A stretch of DNA of 64,000 bases. It comes from Glandiceps talaboti. Its lineage: Eukaryota; Hemichordata; Enteropneusta; Spengelidae. Every line of letters starts with the position of its first letter. Positions within the stretch are counted from its first letter, which is position 1. The notes beneath the pieces are model-generated. The model saw only the letters and a list, made by a program, of their open reading frames with translations. It made no database searches and was not told the origin of the DNA. The DNA is taken from contig NC_135555.1 of assembly GCF_964340395.1 (NCBI RefSeq), positions 3,513,501 through 3,577,500 of the forward strand, given 5' to 3'. Shown here in pieces: positions 39,229 to 50,640 of this stretch. A program made the position numbers and the translations under genes.

Positions 39229-40615
39229 TATTTGCATAATACTAAAGGCGCATGGGAATTTATCAACCTAATTTGCATAAAGAGCAGATGTGCAAGCTGA
39301 ACTATTCCTGAAGATATTGTTCTGATTGGAGAAGTCTACTGTACCTGAAGACACCTAACAAACAAACAAACAAACAAAACTATAAAACAGGATTATTTAT
39401 AGTGGAAAAACAAAGAAATTGTGGTGCAACTCAAACTAATCACAGAACTTGAAGTGATTTTCATCTTGTTCCCCTCTCTATTTGTATGTGAGGAGAACTA
39501 GCAAACACTGAAAACTTTAAAAACATGTATATTATTATAGGTAGCACCCAGTAGTCTGTAAATGAATTCTGACAAAGTGACAAGACCCACCCTTTTCCTA
39601 GTCTTTTAATGACTGTTACTTCATTACATCTCAGTATTTAAAATGTCACCAAGTATTCTAATCTACCCTCTTAATAGTGGACTTGTCCTGCCACATCATA
39701 AAATTCTACTCAATTTAGGACTATGTCATTTTGGTGTAGGGATTCACACACCAAATTGTATAGGGATAGATTATTGTATTATATTCCCCTCCTCTAAATA
39801 GTGGACTTTTCCTGCTACATGGTATATTTGTACTCAATATTATAGTTACTTTACTTTAGGACTCTGTTATTTTGGTGTAGGGATTGACAAACTAATTGTA
39901 TAGGGATATAATATATCACCCCTTCTGAATAGTGGACTCGTCTTGTAACAATATTATTCAACACACTCTATTGAAGACATTTCCATTTTGGGCATAGGGA
40001 TCAACACACCAATTGTATAGGGACATATTGTAACTCCCCTCTAAATAGTGGAGTTGCCTTACTTCATATGATTCTATATATTTATGGAGTACGTCGTTTG
40101 GGTATAAGAATTAACACACCAATTGTATAGGGATAGCTTGTATTAAATTAATTTACCCTCTAAATAGTGGACTTGTCCTGCCACATGATATAATTCTACA
40201 TATTTATAGACCGTGTCATTTTTGGTGTAGGGAGTGACACACCACTTGTATAGGGATAGAATATAGAGTATCTGATAGTGTAATTATTCGATAAGAAAAG
40301 TACTAATACTTTCTGCTGAGTATAATAACAAAGAAATCAAATTGGAAAGATTTTTTTTAATGATTTTATTTAATATATATAACGTTATGTATACTTGTTG
40401 ATATTGTTTTGAATTAAACACTAGCTTTGGTTTTTATAATATTCAAGAGATATATTTAGCTCTGAAGGTATAGCATAGTCATATAATTGTGTTTATTTTA
40501 GTTTGTAAGGTTCTAGCCTTTTTTCTGTTTGCTGACTCACTGAACCATTAATTGTAATCAAAACAACAAATGATATAATTTCATGTATGCAATAATAAAC
40601 CCTGTGTGTTTTGGG
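39229..40615 (+). other. Probable syntrophin 3' UTR with poly(A) signal
   Basis: An AATAAA at 40594-40599 followed by a GT-rich stretch (CCTGTGTGTTTTG) is the first convincing poly(A) signal after the stop. The stretch includes a degenerate tandem repeat (39660-40262). The 3' end is inferred from the signal only. Confidence 0.5.
39660..40262. repeat. Degenerate tandem repeat, about 5 units of roughly 120 bp
   Basis: The phrase TAAATAGTGGACTTGTCCTG (with variants) recurs near 39673, 39796, 39916, 40043 and 40158. Each is followed by GTGTAGGGATTNACACACCA and TTGTATAGGGATA. Units are diverged, so the array is old. It lies in the inferred syntrophin 3' UTR. Confidence 0.75.
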
Positions 40616-41132
40616 CTAGTTTGTATTTTCAATGTAGTGATAGCATTGTGGTTGTCATATCCCGACTAATATTTGTGTTATAAGTAAAATTTATGAAGAT
40701 ATAAATGAACAAAACATGTCACCCTGCAGACTGATAATTGACCAAGAAGATCTCCTTTATTGGAGTATTTCATACAAAACTTCCTTTTGCATTCCACTAT
40801 TATTCTCTTTAGCCATTCCTCTTTCTTAGTGTTATATTAATGAAATGTTTTTTTAGATAGGCAGAAAAAACTACAAGCTGGTGTATTTTGTTTATGTTTT
40901 ACAAGTTCAAACAATTTGTGCTATGCGTATACCGTACCATAGCCTATGCTTGTTCTAGGGCACTTTATATGCCCTGTAATCTGTATATTGTACAGCCCCC
41001 TCTATGTCTCATCAAATGAATAGCTGTACATTTATGAAATTGTATGTTTATCTTAGTGATGAATATAAATCAGCCAAATAACGTGATAAAATCTTAAGAC
41101 AGTTCAATATTTCCTATGGTTGCATCACAGGT

Positions 41133-41245
41133 AGACTGTAAGATACATCGTGACGTTCTGCCCACACTGGTCTCCTCTCACCGATGTGGGTGGGGTTGGC
41201 TGATGTGTGAGGGCGCCCTGTCATGGCAAACCTTACAGACTACAT
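41133..41245. repeat. Small inverted-end repeat, copy 1
   Basis: Begins GTAGACTGTAAGATAC and ends CTTACAGACTAC (11 of 12 inverted). The interior shares GTTCTGCC, CTCACC, GGGGTTG and CGATGTGTGA-like words with 42727-42867. Confidence 0.55.
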
Positions 41246-41757
41246 CACAGGAGAATGTTTTCTTTGTGTAATGTTATAGGTTCACTTGAACTGCACATGA
41301 AAGACCAGACACAGATGATGAGTCCTGTTATTTTTGTTTTCTATTTGTCATCATCATTTTATATTAAGGTGACTGAAAGTTTGTTTATTCCAAAGATTAA
41401 ATTGTGTATCATGATGTAATCATCAAATTTTAAACTAACTTCTACTGCATATGCATGGTAAAAATGTTCAGTTGTTTTGGCAGGGTCTGGCTATCTCGCC
41501 ATATTTTCTCATCAGGAGACTCTGTTTGAGGCCATCAACAGTGGGGCATCATATGCAATCTACTGTGCTCAAGGGATGTTATTTGCAGTCAGAATTATAG
41601 TAATGCATTATATTTTAGATAATTAGAAATGGGCAGACTTTTGTCACATGGTATCACTTTGAGACTGCCACAAAGGGGATGCTGCTTATTCTGTTTACTG
41701 TAGGCCATCGTTTGTAGCCAATCCAGTAGGATGTTATTACTATGGACATCAATCTAT

Positions 41758-41985
41758 CGGCTAACTGAGACAAACACAAACTAAAACTATTGTTGCAACA
41801 TTGTTGATATATGCTATCAATGGACATTCATGTAATCACTCACAGTAGGGTGGCATCTGTGATTGTGAGCTTTTCACAAGTGGTGGCTCATCTCTTGATG
41901 GTACCACCTACTTGTGTACTTTACTCACATACAACAACAGTAGTTTTAGTTTGTGTCTTGCTTAGTTTGCCTATAGTTTGATTTC
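41758..41985. mobile_element. MITE with 22-bp or longer terminal inverted repeats, copy 1
   Basis: The left arm 41774-41795 (ACACAAACTAAAACTATTGT..) is inverted at 41935-41956 with one mismatch. The inversion extends outward through GGCTAACTGAG against CTTAGTTTGCC. A second family member lies at 45578-45880. Confidence 0.75.
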
Positions 41986-42726
41986 CATAGTAGTATTTGT
42001 GAATGCACAGGAGGGCAGTATGTGCACATTTTTACAACATGATGTCATTTGTGAAGTATTTCCTAATATTTCTAGTTTGCAGTTTATTAGTAACCCAATT
42101 AGTGTACATACTATAGAAATATTCGGGTATAACACCTATTTCAAGGGTAGACATTCAAATGATATTCAAAATAGGAATGCTGCAAACTCATCTATACAAG
42201 TAATTCAGATTTTCGGAACATTTGTTTTCGTGATTACCTGTATGCAAGACAATCTAGTTGTCTGTTCATTGTACTCTTTGTATAGAGATCATTGTATGAA
42301 TTCAGTAACACAAACTTTTAATACCTATATCAAACTTGTTTTCTTAAATAAGCTTACATTTCGTTGCACAAATCTTTTCTATCTGCTAGTTGTTTAAAAT
42401 TAGTGGTTAGTAGAGGTTTACTTGCATGCATGCAGCTGTCTAAATAAAGGCCCAATTTGGACGAGGGTTGAAATTTAAATGTTGGTCCTGAACAAAAGAA
42501 TGGTCTTATCTAATTGTTGTGACTTACCTGATAAGAAAACACAACTGTGAGAACCTGGGATTGACTCATAGGCCTTTAAGTGGTCAATTTGATGGAAGGA
42601 CTACTGTATATTGGTAATCACTGTTCTGACATGAGTAGTCTCATAAAGAACACTAAGTATGGTTTGTAATATATGATGTGTTGTACTGCCTTATCAGCCA
42701 GCACTCACAGGAGACTAGTTAGAGCT

Positions 42727-42867
42727 AGACTGTAAGATACAGTGTGTTGTTCTGCCTCACCAGCCTCTGGGAGGGGTTGACCGATGTGTGACACCCCCCT
42801 CCCCAGCATGTATACCTTACAGACTATTAAAGTTAGGGCCTGAATGACAACACATATCTTACAGTCT
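42727..42867. repeat. Small inverted-end repeat, copy 2
   Basis: The ends AGACTGTAAGATA (42727-42739) and TATCTTACAGTCT (42855-42867) are perfect 13-base inverted repeats. A second internal ATACCTTACAGACTATT gives a nested shorter hairpin like copy 1. Confidence 0.6.
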
Positions 42868-44504
42868 CACCAAAGTGTTGCTATAGAAAAATTTTGAAAT
42901 GAACGTTTAGTTAGTAAACAAACAGTCCCAAGACATGTGACTTGGTCTAATGAACACTTCAAACTGTAAAGATTCCCTTTGAGGTTTGTTAGACTTGAGA
43001 TGAGGGTTGATAGAAACATGGGAAATGAACACGTTGTTGTGTGTAATACAGCATTAAAGACAGAGTTTTGTAAACTTAATTACACTAAACAATCACCATT
43101 CATATATATATATTTATTATTTTGTTATTTGAACCCAAACAACTCCGATTCATTCAGATCACAGTTCCTTCTTTTACTTTGGAAACCAGTAAATTTTCAT
43201 CACAGAGTTTCCAACCTTTTGTGGAAATTTTATGTGACTGATGTTTTAAAGAATTTTTCTCAGTTGTGATCAAAGCTTGAATATAAATTAAATCTGTCAT
43301 GGTAGAGTGAGAACATTTTAAAATAACTACAACTCTTGATATTAACAAACTATCGGTATCTTGATCAGCATGATCAGTCACAAGATTAAACCTGGACTAA
43401 TTTGCATAATTTTGCATACCTAATAGAGGTCAAGGGTTACATGATGAAGACATTTGGCAGCTTTGATACAGAAGTGGTTGGTAGAGTCATTGCCAATGTT
43501 GGCAGTGACACCAAAAAACAAGCCTAGAAATTAAAATTTTGTGATATTTATTAATATTTTACTCCACCTCATAAATAGTTTGAGTTAATAGTAATGTAAT
43601 GCTTATTTTTATGTAGATATTTTTTATAAAATGTCCAATTTATTCTTTATGTACTGTTAGGTATAGTGATTGTGTGTAATAACAAGTTTAATATTTTGTT
43701 GTAGCAATTCTAGTCTGAATTATTTGGTTATTAGTTATTTTTATCATGTGCAAATGTTTTACTAGTATCACACAAGCCTGGAGCCAATGTAGAATGGATT
43801 CCAGACCGTCTCACAGGACCTAACTCTTACAGGAAGGATGAATCTAAGGGGGGCTGATTGTCAGTCAAATACAAATAACTACAAATCAATAGTGATAAAT
43901 AGTTCCTGTTTCACATCCAAGGGATCTAAACGAGTAATGTTTCACCAATTCAGGTCGACAAGTTATGTCAAACTGTCCATTTCATGGCTTTACCATTAGG
44001 TTACAGTTTGTAGTTTGACAAGAACAGACAAAATGTCACTCGTAAGTAATTGGAACCTTTGGTCATGATACAAGAACTAATTATTATGTTTTACCGACCT
44101 AATAAATGTATACTACAAATCAGTGTTTTAAAAATGTTATAGGAAAGATTTTGCAAAGTGCTTTGCAGTTTAGTAGAACAGTCCAGTTCCTCTGTTCTGT
44201 CACATGACTATTCATTGACTTCACTATCTGTCTTAGTCAAGCATACATTTTTCTACATCATGCAGTCAAACCTTGGATGAATCAAGCTATGATAAATCTT
44301 TGTCTTTAAATTTGATGTGTGTGTTAATTTGTGACTGAAAAAAGCACTTACGTATCAAATTTATTTTGAAATGATTGTATAGTTTGGTTATGGATCCAGA
44401 CATTAATCAAGGTTTGATCTTTTGTTCTACTTTATTTGACATCACTAACTAACACAAACTAAGAGGATTCTCAGCAATGACTAAATAAAATACAAGTTCT
44501 TTTA

Positions 44505-45062
44505 CAGAAGATTGTGTATTGGTCTTTATTTTGCCTCAGAATTATAACAAAAAAATATATGTACATACATCAAGCAGTATGTCATGAATAATTAATGTTT
44601 TAGAAATTGCTTGTCACATTCTGTAAATAAGATGCTCTCAGAATATCAAATACACTGTTCTTACAAATATAAGATTCAGGCCTCATACAAGAGACAACAG
44701 ACCCGTATAAAAAACCAGCAGTTTTGGGTAAAAAAGAATTACTATTTTCTGGTGTTATCTGTACATTGATTCTCAAAAGAGTTACCGTACTCAAATACAT
44801 GTGATGGAAGGAATCACCAAATGATATGAGAATAGACACCAAATTTTAAAGAGGTTATCACTGTAAGAAAGATATCCCCCTCCCATTACCTCCAATCAGT
44901 AATGAGCGAAATGATCAGATGATGATATCACTCTTCTCAACATACACTTATAAAAAGAATCATCACTTCATATTACACATTGAATATTTTGGTATTTCAG
45001 ACAAATACTTATTGATATCCTCATAATGTTATCCATATCATGCCTTCATTTCATCATTATCC
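44505..45062 (-). other. Probable ACSF3 3' UTR with poly(A) signal
   Basis: The first AATAAA on the minus strand after the stop is at 44525-44530. The 80-codon frame overlapping this stretch has no recognisable features. Confidence 0.45.
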
Positions 45063-45439
45063 CTAAATTTGCTTCATCTGATTTGGGAATATTGTATCTC
45101 TCACTATCTTCTTATTGACTTTTCCCATTGGATTTTTGGGAATTTCATCCACACATTCCAACACGGAAGGAATTTTATAGTGTGCCAGTTTATCAGTAGC
45201 CCATCTCTTTAGCTCCACAACAGTGAGAGATTCACCCTTTTCTAGCACAGCTACAACAGCTATACATTCTCCCCACATCGAGTCTGGCAGACCAAACACA
45301 GCACACTCTTTGATTTTGTCATTGGCCAATAGGTGGCGCTCTACCTCCAAAGCACTGATCTTGTAGCCACCACTTTTAATTATATCAATGTTACGACCCA
45401 GTATCTTGTACACTCCATCTTGGTAAATGGCTGTATCAC
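45063..45439 (-). CDS. ACSF3: ACSF3 last coding exon
   Basis: The acceptor CTATCTTAG precedes the completed GD codons, then [20 protein letters not shown]. It ends PNQMKQI and a TAG stop at 45063-45065. It carries the hinge and C-terminal subdomain with the catalytic lysine. Confidence 0.95.
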
Positions 45440-48400
45440 CTAAGATAGATTGATTTACAAATACAAGCATTAGTAACACATGTTTCAAAGCCATAGTAGC
45501 TATCATTTTAACTATTTTTTTTCTCAATCTTTGAGTTACTGTACATTTGCTGAATCATATACTAACCCCGGTATGACAGAAATCAAACTATAAGGCAAAC
45601 TAAGATAGATACAAACTAAAATTATTGTTGCAATGTGATATAAAGCTAACATAGGACATACAATGGTGTCTCTGATTACAAGTGTTCCTCAAGTGGCTGT
45701 ACATTCAAACTCATTCAGGTGCTGACACTCTTGAGTACACAGTGATTATATCCACATAACCAAGGCACTGCTATTACCCACACTATCTAGATTACAGGGT
45801 GATTATATCCACATAACCAAGGCACTGCTATCATCTGTTTGTGTAATCTAACACCTCAAACAACAGTAGTTTTAGTTCCCACACATTGACAGTTTCACAA
45901 ATGATTGAATTTCCAGACAGCTTATTCCTCCTGTATACATAATGGCATCAAAACAGACTATTGTACACATATCAGATAATTGAAAGGATTAAACTGTTTC
46001 CAGTAAACGTTTTAGTATATGTTTCAAAATTCAAATTAACGAAATTTAATGAAAAGTATAAGCCATTCAGTATATATAATTTAACATCTGTATATTTTGA
46101 TTTATTCCTGTTTCATTTCACACAAAAAAATCATCAGATTTATATTGTCTGTGTCACAAAAGTTGTGTCCCTACTCACCAGTTTTAAACCAGCCATCTGA
46201 TGTAAATGACTGTTTGGTAACTTCCGGCCGTCGCCAATACTTGGTGAATACTGATGGTCCTTTGATATACAGCTCCCCTTCTCTGTCATCACAACCATCC
46301 ATTACCATGGTACCTCGTACACCATTTCCACTAGCAATTACAGTCCCATCTTTATCTACAATTTGAATTTCTACATTTGGAAACGGATTGCCAACAGCAC
46401 CTGTAAAGCAATACTGAATAGTTTATATACAGTATCCTTGACCAGGGAGAGGTGTTACATTCAGATAGCTTCCCTCTCAATGAGGGGCTGTAGTAAAAAC
46501 AAACTGTGGTGAAGTCAACAAAACTAGATAGCTTTATTTTGCAGTAAGTTTTTCCAACAATCTTCACAGGACATTACATTTAGCAAGACTGACAGATCAT
46601 ACAATTGATTTCTAAACTTTCACCTGAGGAGTGTTTCAGGATAATAACATATTTTCGGCAAATTGAAATATCCAAGTGTCAGCTGCTGAGAGTAAGTATC
46701 AACTGACATTGAAACCATTCTCTAAACTGTATTTACATTTTTCTTTAACCGACACAATTTCTACTTATAAATACTTTCACAAACATACCTGGTACTCTAT
46801 CTCCATGTAATGGATTTGTCAATGCCATACCAACCTCTGTCATACCATATCTCTCCAATAATGTATGCCCTGTGATTTCCTTCCATTTTTCCATCACAGG
46901 TGTCGGAAGGGCTGCTGATCCGGACACCATGAGTCTGTACATAGAAGGAAATATCTATCAGCACAGAGGAAAGAATAAAATGCCTTCTCTCTTGATAACA
47001 AAAAAAATATATACAACATATTAACTGTTTGGTCAAGACTCTAATACTTAGAAATATATCTACTGATCTTCTATATATGAGAGGAGATTGCAAGATATGC
47101 TCTTGTTTTCAGCCATAAATAATTTGGTCTGTCAAATCAAATTTTGAACAGTGTTAGGAGTAATCTAAAATGTCAATTTTGAAGTCATAACAGATTCGTA
47201 AAATGTTTACATTTTAATACAATGGTAGCTACAGTCTTTATTTCTAAATGATTCAGGAAGTCAAAGCTTGGCTGTATTCTGTGTCTGTCAACAACTTTTT
47301 GATGGTCATCTTTACAAATAACAGGTTGTTGTTGGTGGTGCTAATTGAATTCTTCTACTACTGTCCTACCTGATATTTTCCTTACATACTCCCCGTATGA
47401 AATCCTGAACTTTGGTAGAAGTGTAGTTGTTATTGTAATATTCTATCAATTTGGCATAAACTGTTGGTACAGCCATAAACACATTAATTCTTGGTTCCTC
47501 ATCACTCAGTAGCTTCTCCCATACCTTGAATCGTATAACAAAGTATTGATAAGTTTAACATAAATATTACCGATACATTCCTACAATTTGAAACAAAACC
47601 TATCAACTGAAAGATTCATCAGTACAAGTGACAGCAAAGTGGAGCGCCCTCAACGATCAATCTTTAATTCAGTTTAGCTATTTTTTAAAGTAAAACAGAT
47701 CTTGATATTTAGCAAGCTACAACCCCCATTGCAACATTATTATCATCTTTATTTTGCAACCAAACACAAAGAGGTGGTTGAAATCATACAATTTAAAATC
47801 GCAAATACACAGGAAAACACTGACTAAAAGAGTACAAACAGCAAGGCTAAAATGTTTAAGAATGATTCCTAATGAAAGGTTACAAAGCTAAAGAAAGGTA
47901 AGACATAAAAATATACTGATTACTGTTAAAAAGGTCTATACAAGCTCAAAAACATTCTGTCAAGCCATCATTGGTAATTGTACAAAGCGTATGGTATGAA
48001 ACTGTTTTTGAATCGTTCGGTTCTACATCTGAGAATACCATATTTTTTTGAGTGACGGGTCTTCCTTGTTGAGGTTGGATTGATCAAGTAATGTAATTTA
48101 TCATTACTAATACATATTTTCCCAAAAAATGATTGGCATATTGTATCTCTCCTCTGCATTAGAGTTTTGATATTGGTAGGGATACATTCCGGATATGTCT
48201 CTGGAAAAATGATCCGGAATGCTCTTTTATGTACCATCTCAATTTGTTGTGCTTGGTCACTTGTAAGTGCATTATGCCACAGTGGACATGCGTATTCTAC
48301 CACTGGTCGTATAATTGAGGTATAGTACAACAATAAGTGCTTAGTACTCAATCCTGATCTCTTGAGTAGAGTAAGAAAATACAACCGTTTAGATGCTTTA

Positions 48401-49868
48401 CTGTATATATAATCAACATGATCTGACCATGAAAGAGTATTATTTATCATTACCCCGAGAAGTTTCTGAACAGTGATTCTTTCAACGACTGTGTCATTTA
48501 TTTTGGTGAGGGGAATTTCTTGTTGGTCTTTCTTAAATGAGATTATCATGTCTTTTGTTTTGTCTGGATTTAATTTCATATTGTTTGCCCATTGCAACAT
48601 CCTTGATAGACTATACTACAACCCCCATTGCAACATGCTGGTTAGACTATCAACTATCAGAACTAGAATGTAATTGAGTTAGCAAATTGAATTGTAACTC
48701 TCACTAATATTAATTTTCATAGTTTATTTAACCTATGTCAACAGCTGATAGGGTATGACTGTCCACCATTCTCCCTAGCCCAAAAGGAGTGCTGGTCAGT
48801 TGTTGATATGCATAATCATTACTAATCATTATGTAAATTAGTGTCAAATGGTGCAGGTCAAACATCATAAGAGTATAATTTCAAGGCATATGTTGGGATT
48901 ACAGTGAGTGGCAACTCTCACTACCATCTTGTGTAAAATTCAAAACGAATCTGCTCAATCTGTAACCTACTAACCTTTCCAGCATCAAAGCTTGGCAGCA
49001 TAACACAAGTAGCACCACAGGATAAAGGTGTAGCCAAACAGTTGACCATACCATGTATGTGATGTAATGGCAGGGTGTGTAAAATGACATCATCACTCGT
49101 CCACTGCCATGCACTGACCATGTTGTCAATCTGAGCATTCATATTACCATGGGTAACCCCTACACCTTTAGGTTTACTGGTTGTGCCACTTGTATAAATC
49201 AGCACTGCATCCAGGTTTGTCCAGTTAGTTCTTTTCCAACTGTACGTATAAGCATGGTGCAGCAGACTTGTAAGAGGTTTCATTGAATCCAAGTGCTTCT
49301 TGGCAGAAGGAACAAACCGTCTCTCTTGGTGGTTATACTGTAGCCATAGTGGTTTTACTTTCTCTGCTGCGCACACTGGTGCTAGTTTGTCATAGAAATT
49401 GTTTGTCGCAATCACAACAGCTGGTTTGGCATCATCCACTAATTCTTGAAGTTGTAGAGGAGGGTGTGAGGTACACATTGGTACACCAATGCCACAAAGC
49501 ATCCATATTGCCCACTGTACAATAGTGTATGCTGAGTTATTTGGACAAAGAAAAGCAACTCTGTCTCCTTTCTGAATGTTGTACTCTTTCTTCAATAGCA
49601 CAGACAAATGAAAACTTTGCTCCAGTATTTGAAAATATGAATGTGTTCCAACATTATCTATAATGACAGGCTTACCACTTAGAAAATCTCTCTCAATTAA
49701 TTGTTTCATAAATATTGGTGTGACATTAACAGTGGATCCATAATTTCTTTGTAACACATTATGACAAATGTTAGATGTGCCAACACATGATACTGTCCTA
49801 TGTAGGTTTACTTTAGACAGCAGCCTCCCAGACAAAGCTATGTGATAGATTGATTGTATGAGTCTCAT
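45063..49868 (-). CDS. ACSF3: Malonyl-CoA/acyl-CoA synthetase, mitochondrial (ACSF3)
   Basis: ACSF3 activates malonate (and methylmalonate) to the CoA thioester with ATP in the mitochondrial matrix, feeding mitochondrial fatty acid synthesis and clearing malonate. Joining 49868-48975, 47524-47370, 46934-46789, 46400-46179 and 45439-45063 gives 597 residues (human ACSF3 is about 576). Residues 1-45 are Arg/Lys-containing with no acidic residue, a typical mitochondrial presequence, which supports the first Met. Adenylating-enzyme motifs are in order: P-loop [12 protein letters not shown] (225-236), [10 protein letters not shown] (351-360), YGMTE (379-383), GWFKTGD (468-474), [15 protein letters not shown] (487-501), and the C-terminal catalytic lysine in PMGKVNKK (K579). 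The P-loop has Ser where many family members have Gly. The order [15 protein letters not shown] is specific to ACSF3-like enzymes rather than to other acyl-CoA synthetases. It is head to head with TRIQK and convergent with syntrophin. Confidence 0.96.
45578..45880. mobile_element. MITE of the same family, copy 2, inside ACSF3 intron
   Basis: The left end AAATCAAACTATAAGGCAAA, then CTAAGATAGATACAAACTAA, corresponds to the reverse complement of the right end of 41758-41985. The right end keeps ACAACAGTAGTTTTAGTT. The interior carries a 36-bp or so direct duplication (GGTGATTATATCCACATAAC..) at about 45739 and 45797. Confidence 0.7.
46179..46400 (-). CDS. ACSF3: ACSF3 coding exon 4
   Basis: The acceptor GCTTTACAG precedes [16 protein letters not shown]. 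It contains [15 protein letters not shown] and SDGWFKT, and leaves in phase 1 with donor GTGAGT. Confidence 0.94.
46789..46934 (-). CDS. ACSF3: ACSF3 coding exon 3
   Basis: The acceptor TATGTACAG precedes [18 protein letters not shown]. It contains [17 protein letters not shown] and leaves in phase 1 with donor GTATGT. Confidence 0.95.
47370..47524 (-). CDS. ACSF3: ACSF3 coding exon 2
   Basis: The acceptor ..TTCAAG precedes [20 protein letters not shown]. It ends in phase 2 after CKENI, with donor GTAGGA. The 51 codons match the conserved human segment around [11 protein letters not shown]. Confidence 0.94.
47738..48615 (-). mobile_element. 5'-truncated CR1/L2-like LINE inserted in ACSF3 intron
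   Basis: The minus-strand element of about 878 bp is bounded by perfect 21-bp direct repeats (47717-47737 and 48616-48636, containing ACAACCCCCATTGCAACAT), read as the target-site duplication. It carries an intact 210-codon C-terminal reverse-transcriptase frame and about 230 bases of 3' sequence ending AATAAAGATGATAATA. The 5' part of the RT and the endonuclease are missing. Confidence 0.88.
47968..48600 (-). pseudogene. LINE reverse transcriptase C-terminal fragment (210 aa)
   Basis: The frame begins [20 protein letters not shown], the usual RT thumb entry. It continues with [52 protein letters not shown] and [17 protein letters not shown]. These are the conserved post-catalytic blocks of CR1/L2/jockey-type non-LTR elements. 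The catalytic YxDD box and all upstream RT motifs are absent, so it cannot be active alone, but no frameshift or internal stop is present. Confidence 0.9.
48975..49868 (-). CDS. ACSF3: ACSF3 coding exon 1
   Basis: 298 codons from Met to [11 protein letters not shown], followed by donor GTTAGT (phase 0). It includes the presequence, the N-terminal adenylation domain and the ATP-binding P-loop. Reading continues open for 17 codons into the intron. Confidence 0.95.
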
Positions 49869-49911
49869 TGTGTTTTTAAAATCTGATATGTAATATGACA
49901 GAGGTAGAGTT
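49869..49911 (-). other. ACSF3 5' UTR part joined to coding exon 1
   Basis: An acceptor TTTTTTATTTCAG ends at 49912, only 43 bases upstream of the start codon. This implies an upstream non-coding exon. Confidence 0.6.
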
Positions 49912-50067
49912 CTGAAATAAAAAATATATCAAAAACTGATGTTAACTTGATTTACTTCATTCAACCACAGTCCATTTATCAAAGGTAGTGATAGAGGGAA
50001 TGTGACTCAACCATATTTCACACCTACCCTGTTTATCAGTGAATTTTAAGAGAAAAATACACAATCA

Positions 50068-50070
<3 letters not shown>

Positions 50071-50112
<42 letters not shown>
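50071..50112. repeat. CA dinucleotide microsatellite
   Basis: About 21 uninterrupted CA units upstream of the ACSF3 coding start, in the 5' UTR intron. Confidence 0.97.
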
Positions 50113-50114
<2 letters not shown>

Positions 50115-50561
50115 AGATATAGATACACGAGTACTGCAACAGGTAAGAAATCCGCGTCTCTTCTCTTCTCTTAATAGGGTTTTTTCCTTCATTTTATAAA
50201 TACTTAGTGCTAAGGTTATCAATTGTGGACTGTTTCAGGGAAATATGTTTTTATATGATGGTTTCAGCTATAAAATTCGATGATACAAAGCTTGTGTGAA
50301 AGAGGCGTCCTATGCAGTATCAGCAATATCTAATCAGACGATAAATCAGTATCTAACAAATGTTTCACCAAAAGAAAACTAAAAAGGGGGTGTGACCAGT
50401 AGCGGGTGCGTGACGAACATCAAAAAAGAAGTTTGTAGTCGTATAAGCCGTATATCAAGGTGAGTCAAAGTCATTCAACGTCTTCATGTTGACTCAACAT
50501 TACATTATTGCTGTTGGAAAAAAGTAATTTCGCACATCTTTCATTGACAAGGCAAACTTAC

Positions 50562-50640
50562 CATAACATCCCCCGCGTTGATAATCAACGAAGCACTTCA
50601 AAGCAGACGGTGGGCTTGACCTATGACATCGGGGTAAAGG
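50562..50640 (-). other. Candidate ACSF3 non-coding first exon and promoter-side sequence
   Basis: The minus strand reads GGGGGATGTTATG followed by a consensus donor GTAAGT starting at 50561. It would splice to the acceptor at 49912. The upstream limit is arbitrary; a few CpG dinucleotides (CGCGG, CATCGGGG) lie here. Confidence 0.4.

Larger units (their letters stand above)
40616..44500. other. Intergenic stretch between convergent syntrophin and ACSF3
   Basis: No gene was recognised. It contains two related hairpin-ended repeats (41133-41245, 42727-42867), a MITE copy (41758-41985), one copy each of two dispersed repeats (42465-42585, 43925-44110), and a 139-codon open frame at 41978-42397 without recognisable features. 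Confidence 0.6.
45440..48974 (-). other. ACSF3 introns
   Basis: The introns are 45440-46178 (with a MITE copy), 46401-46788, 46935-47369 and 47525-48974 (with the LINE fragment). All have GT/AG ends. Nothing else was recognised. Confidence 0.85.

Noticed and set aside
41978-42397. 139-codon plus-strand open frame between syntrophin and ACSF3
   Set aside because: Overlaps a MITE end, shows no domain or signal, and its composition is typical of translated AT-rich DNA; chance length is plausible.
48899-49138. 79-codon minus-strand frame starting [12 protein letters not shown]
   Set aside because: Shadow frame within ACSF3 coding exon 1.
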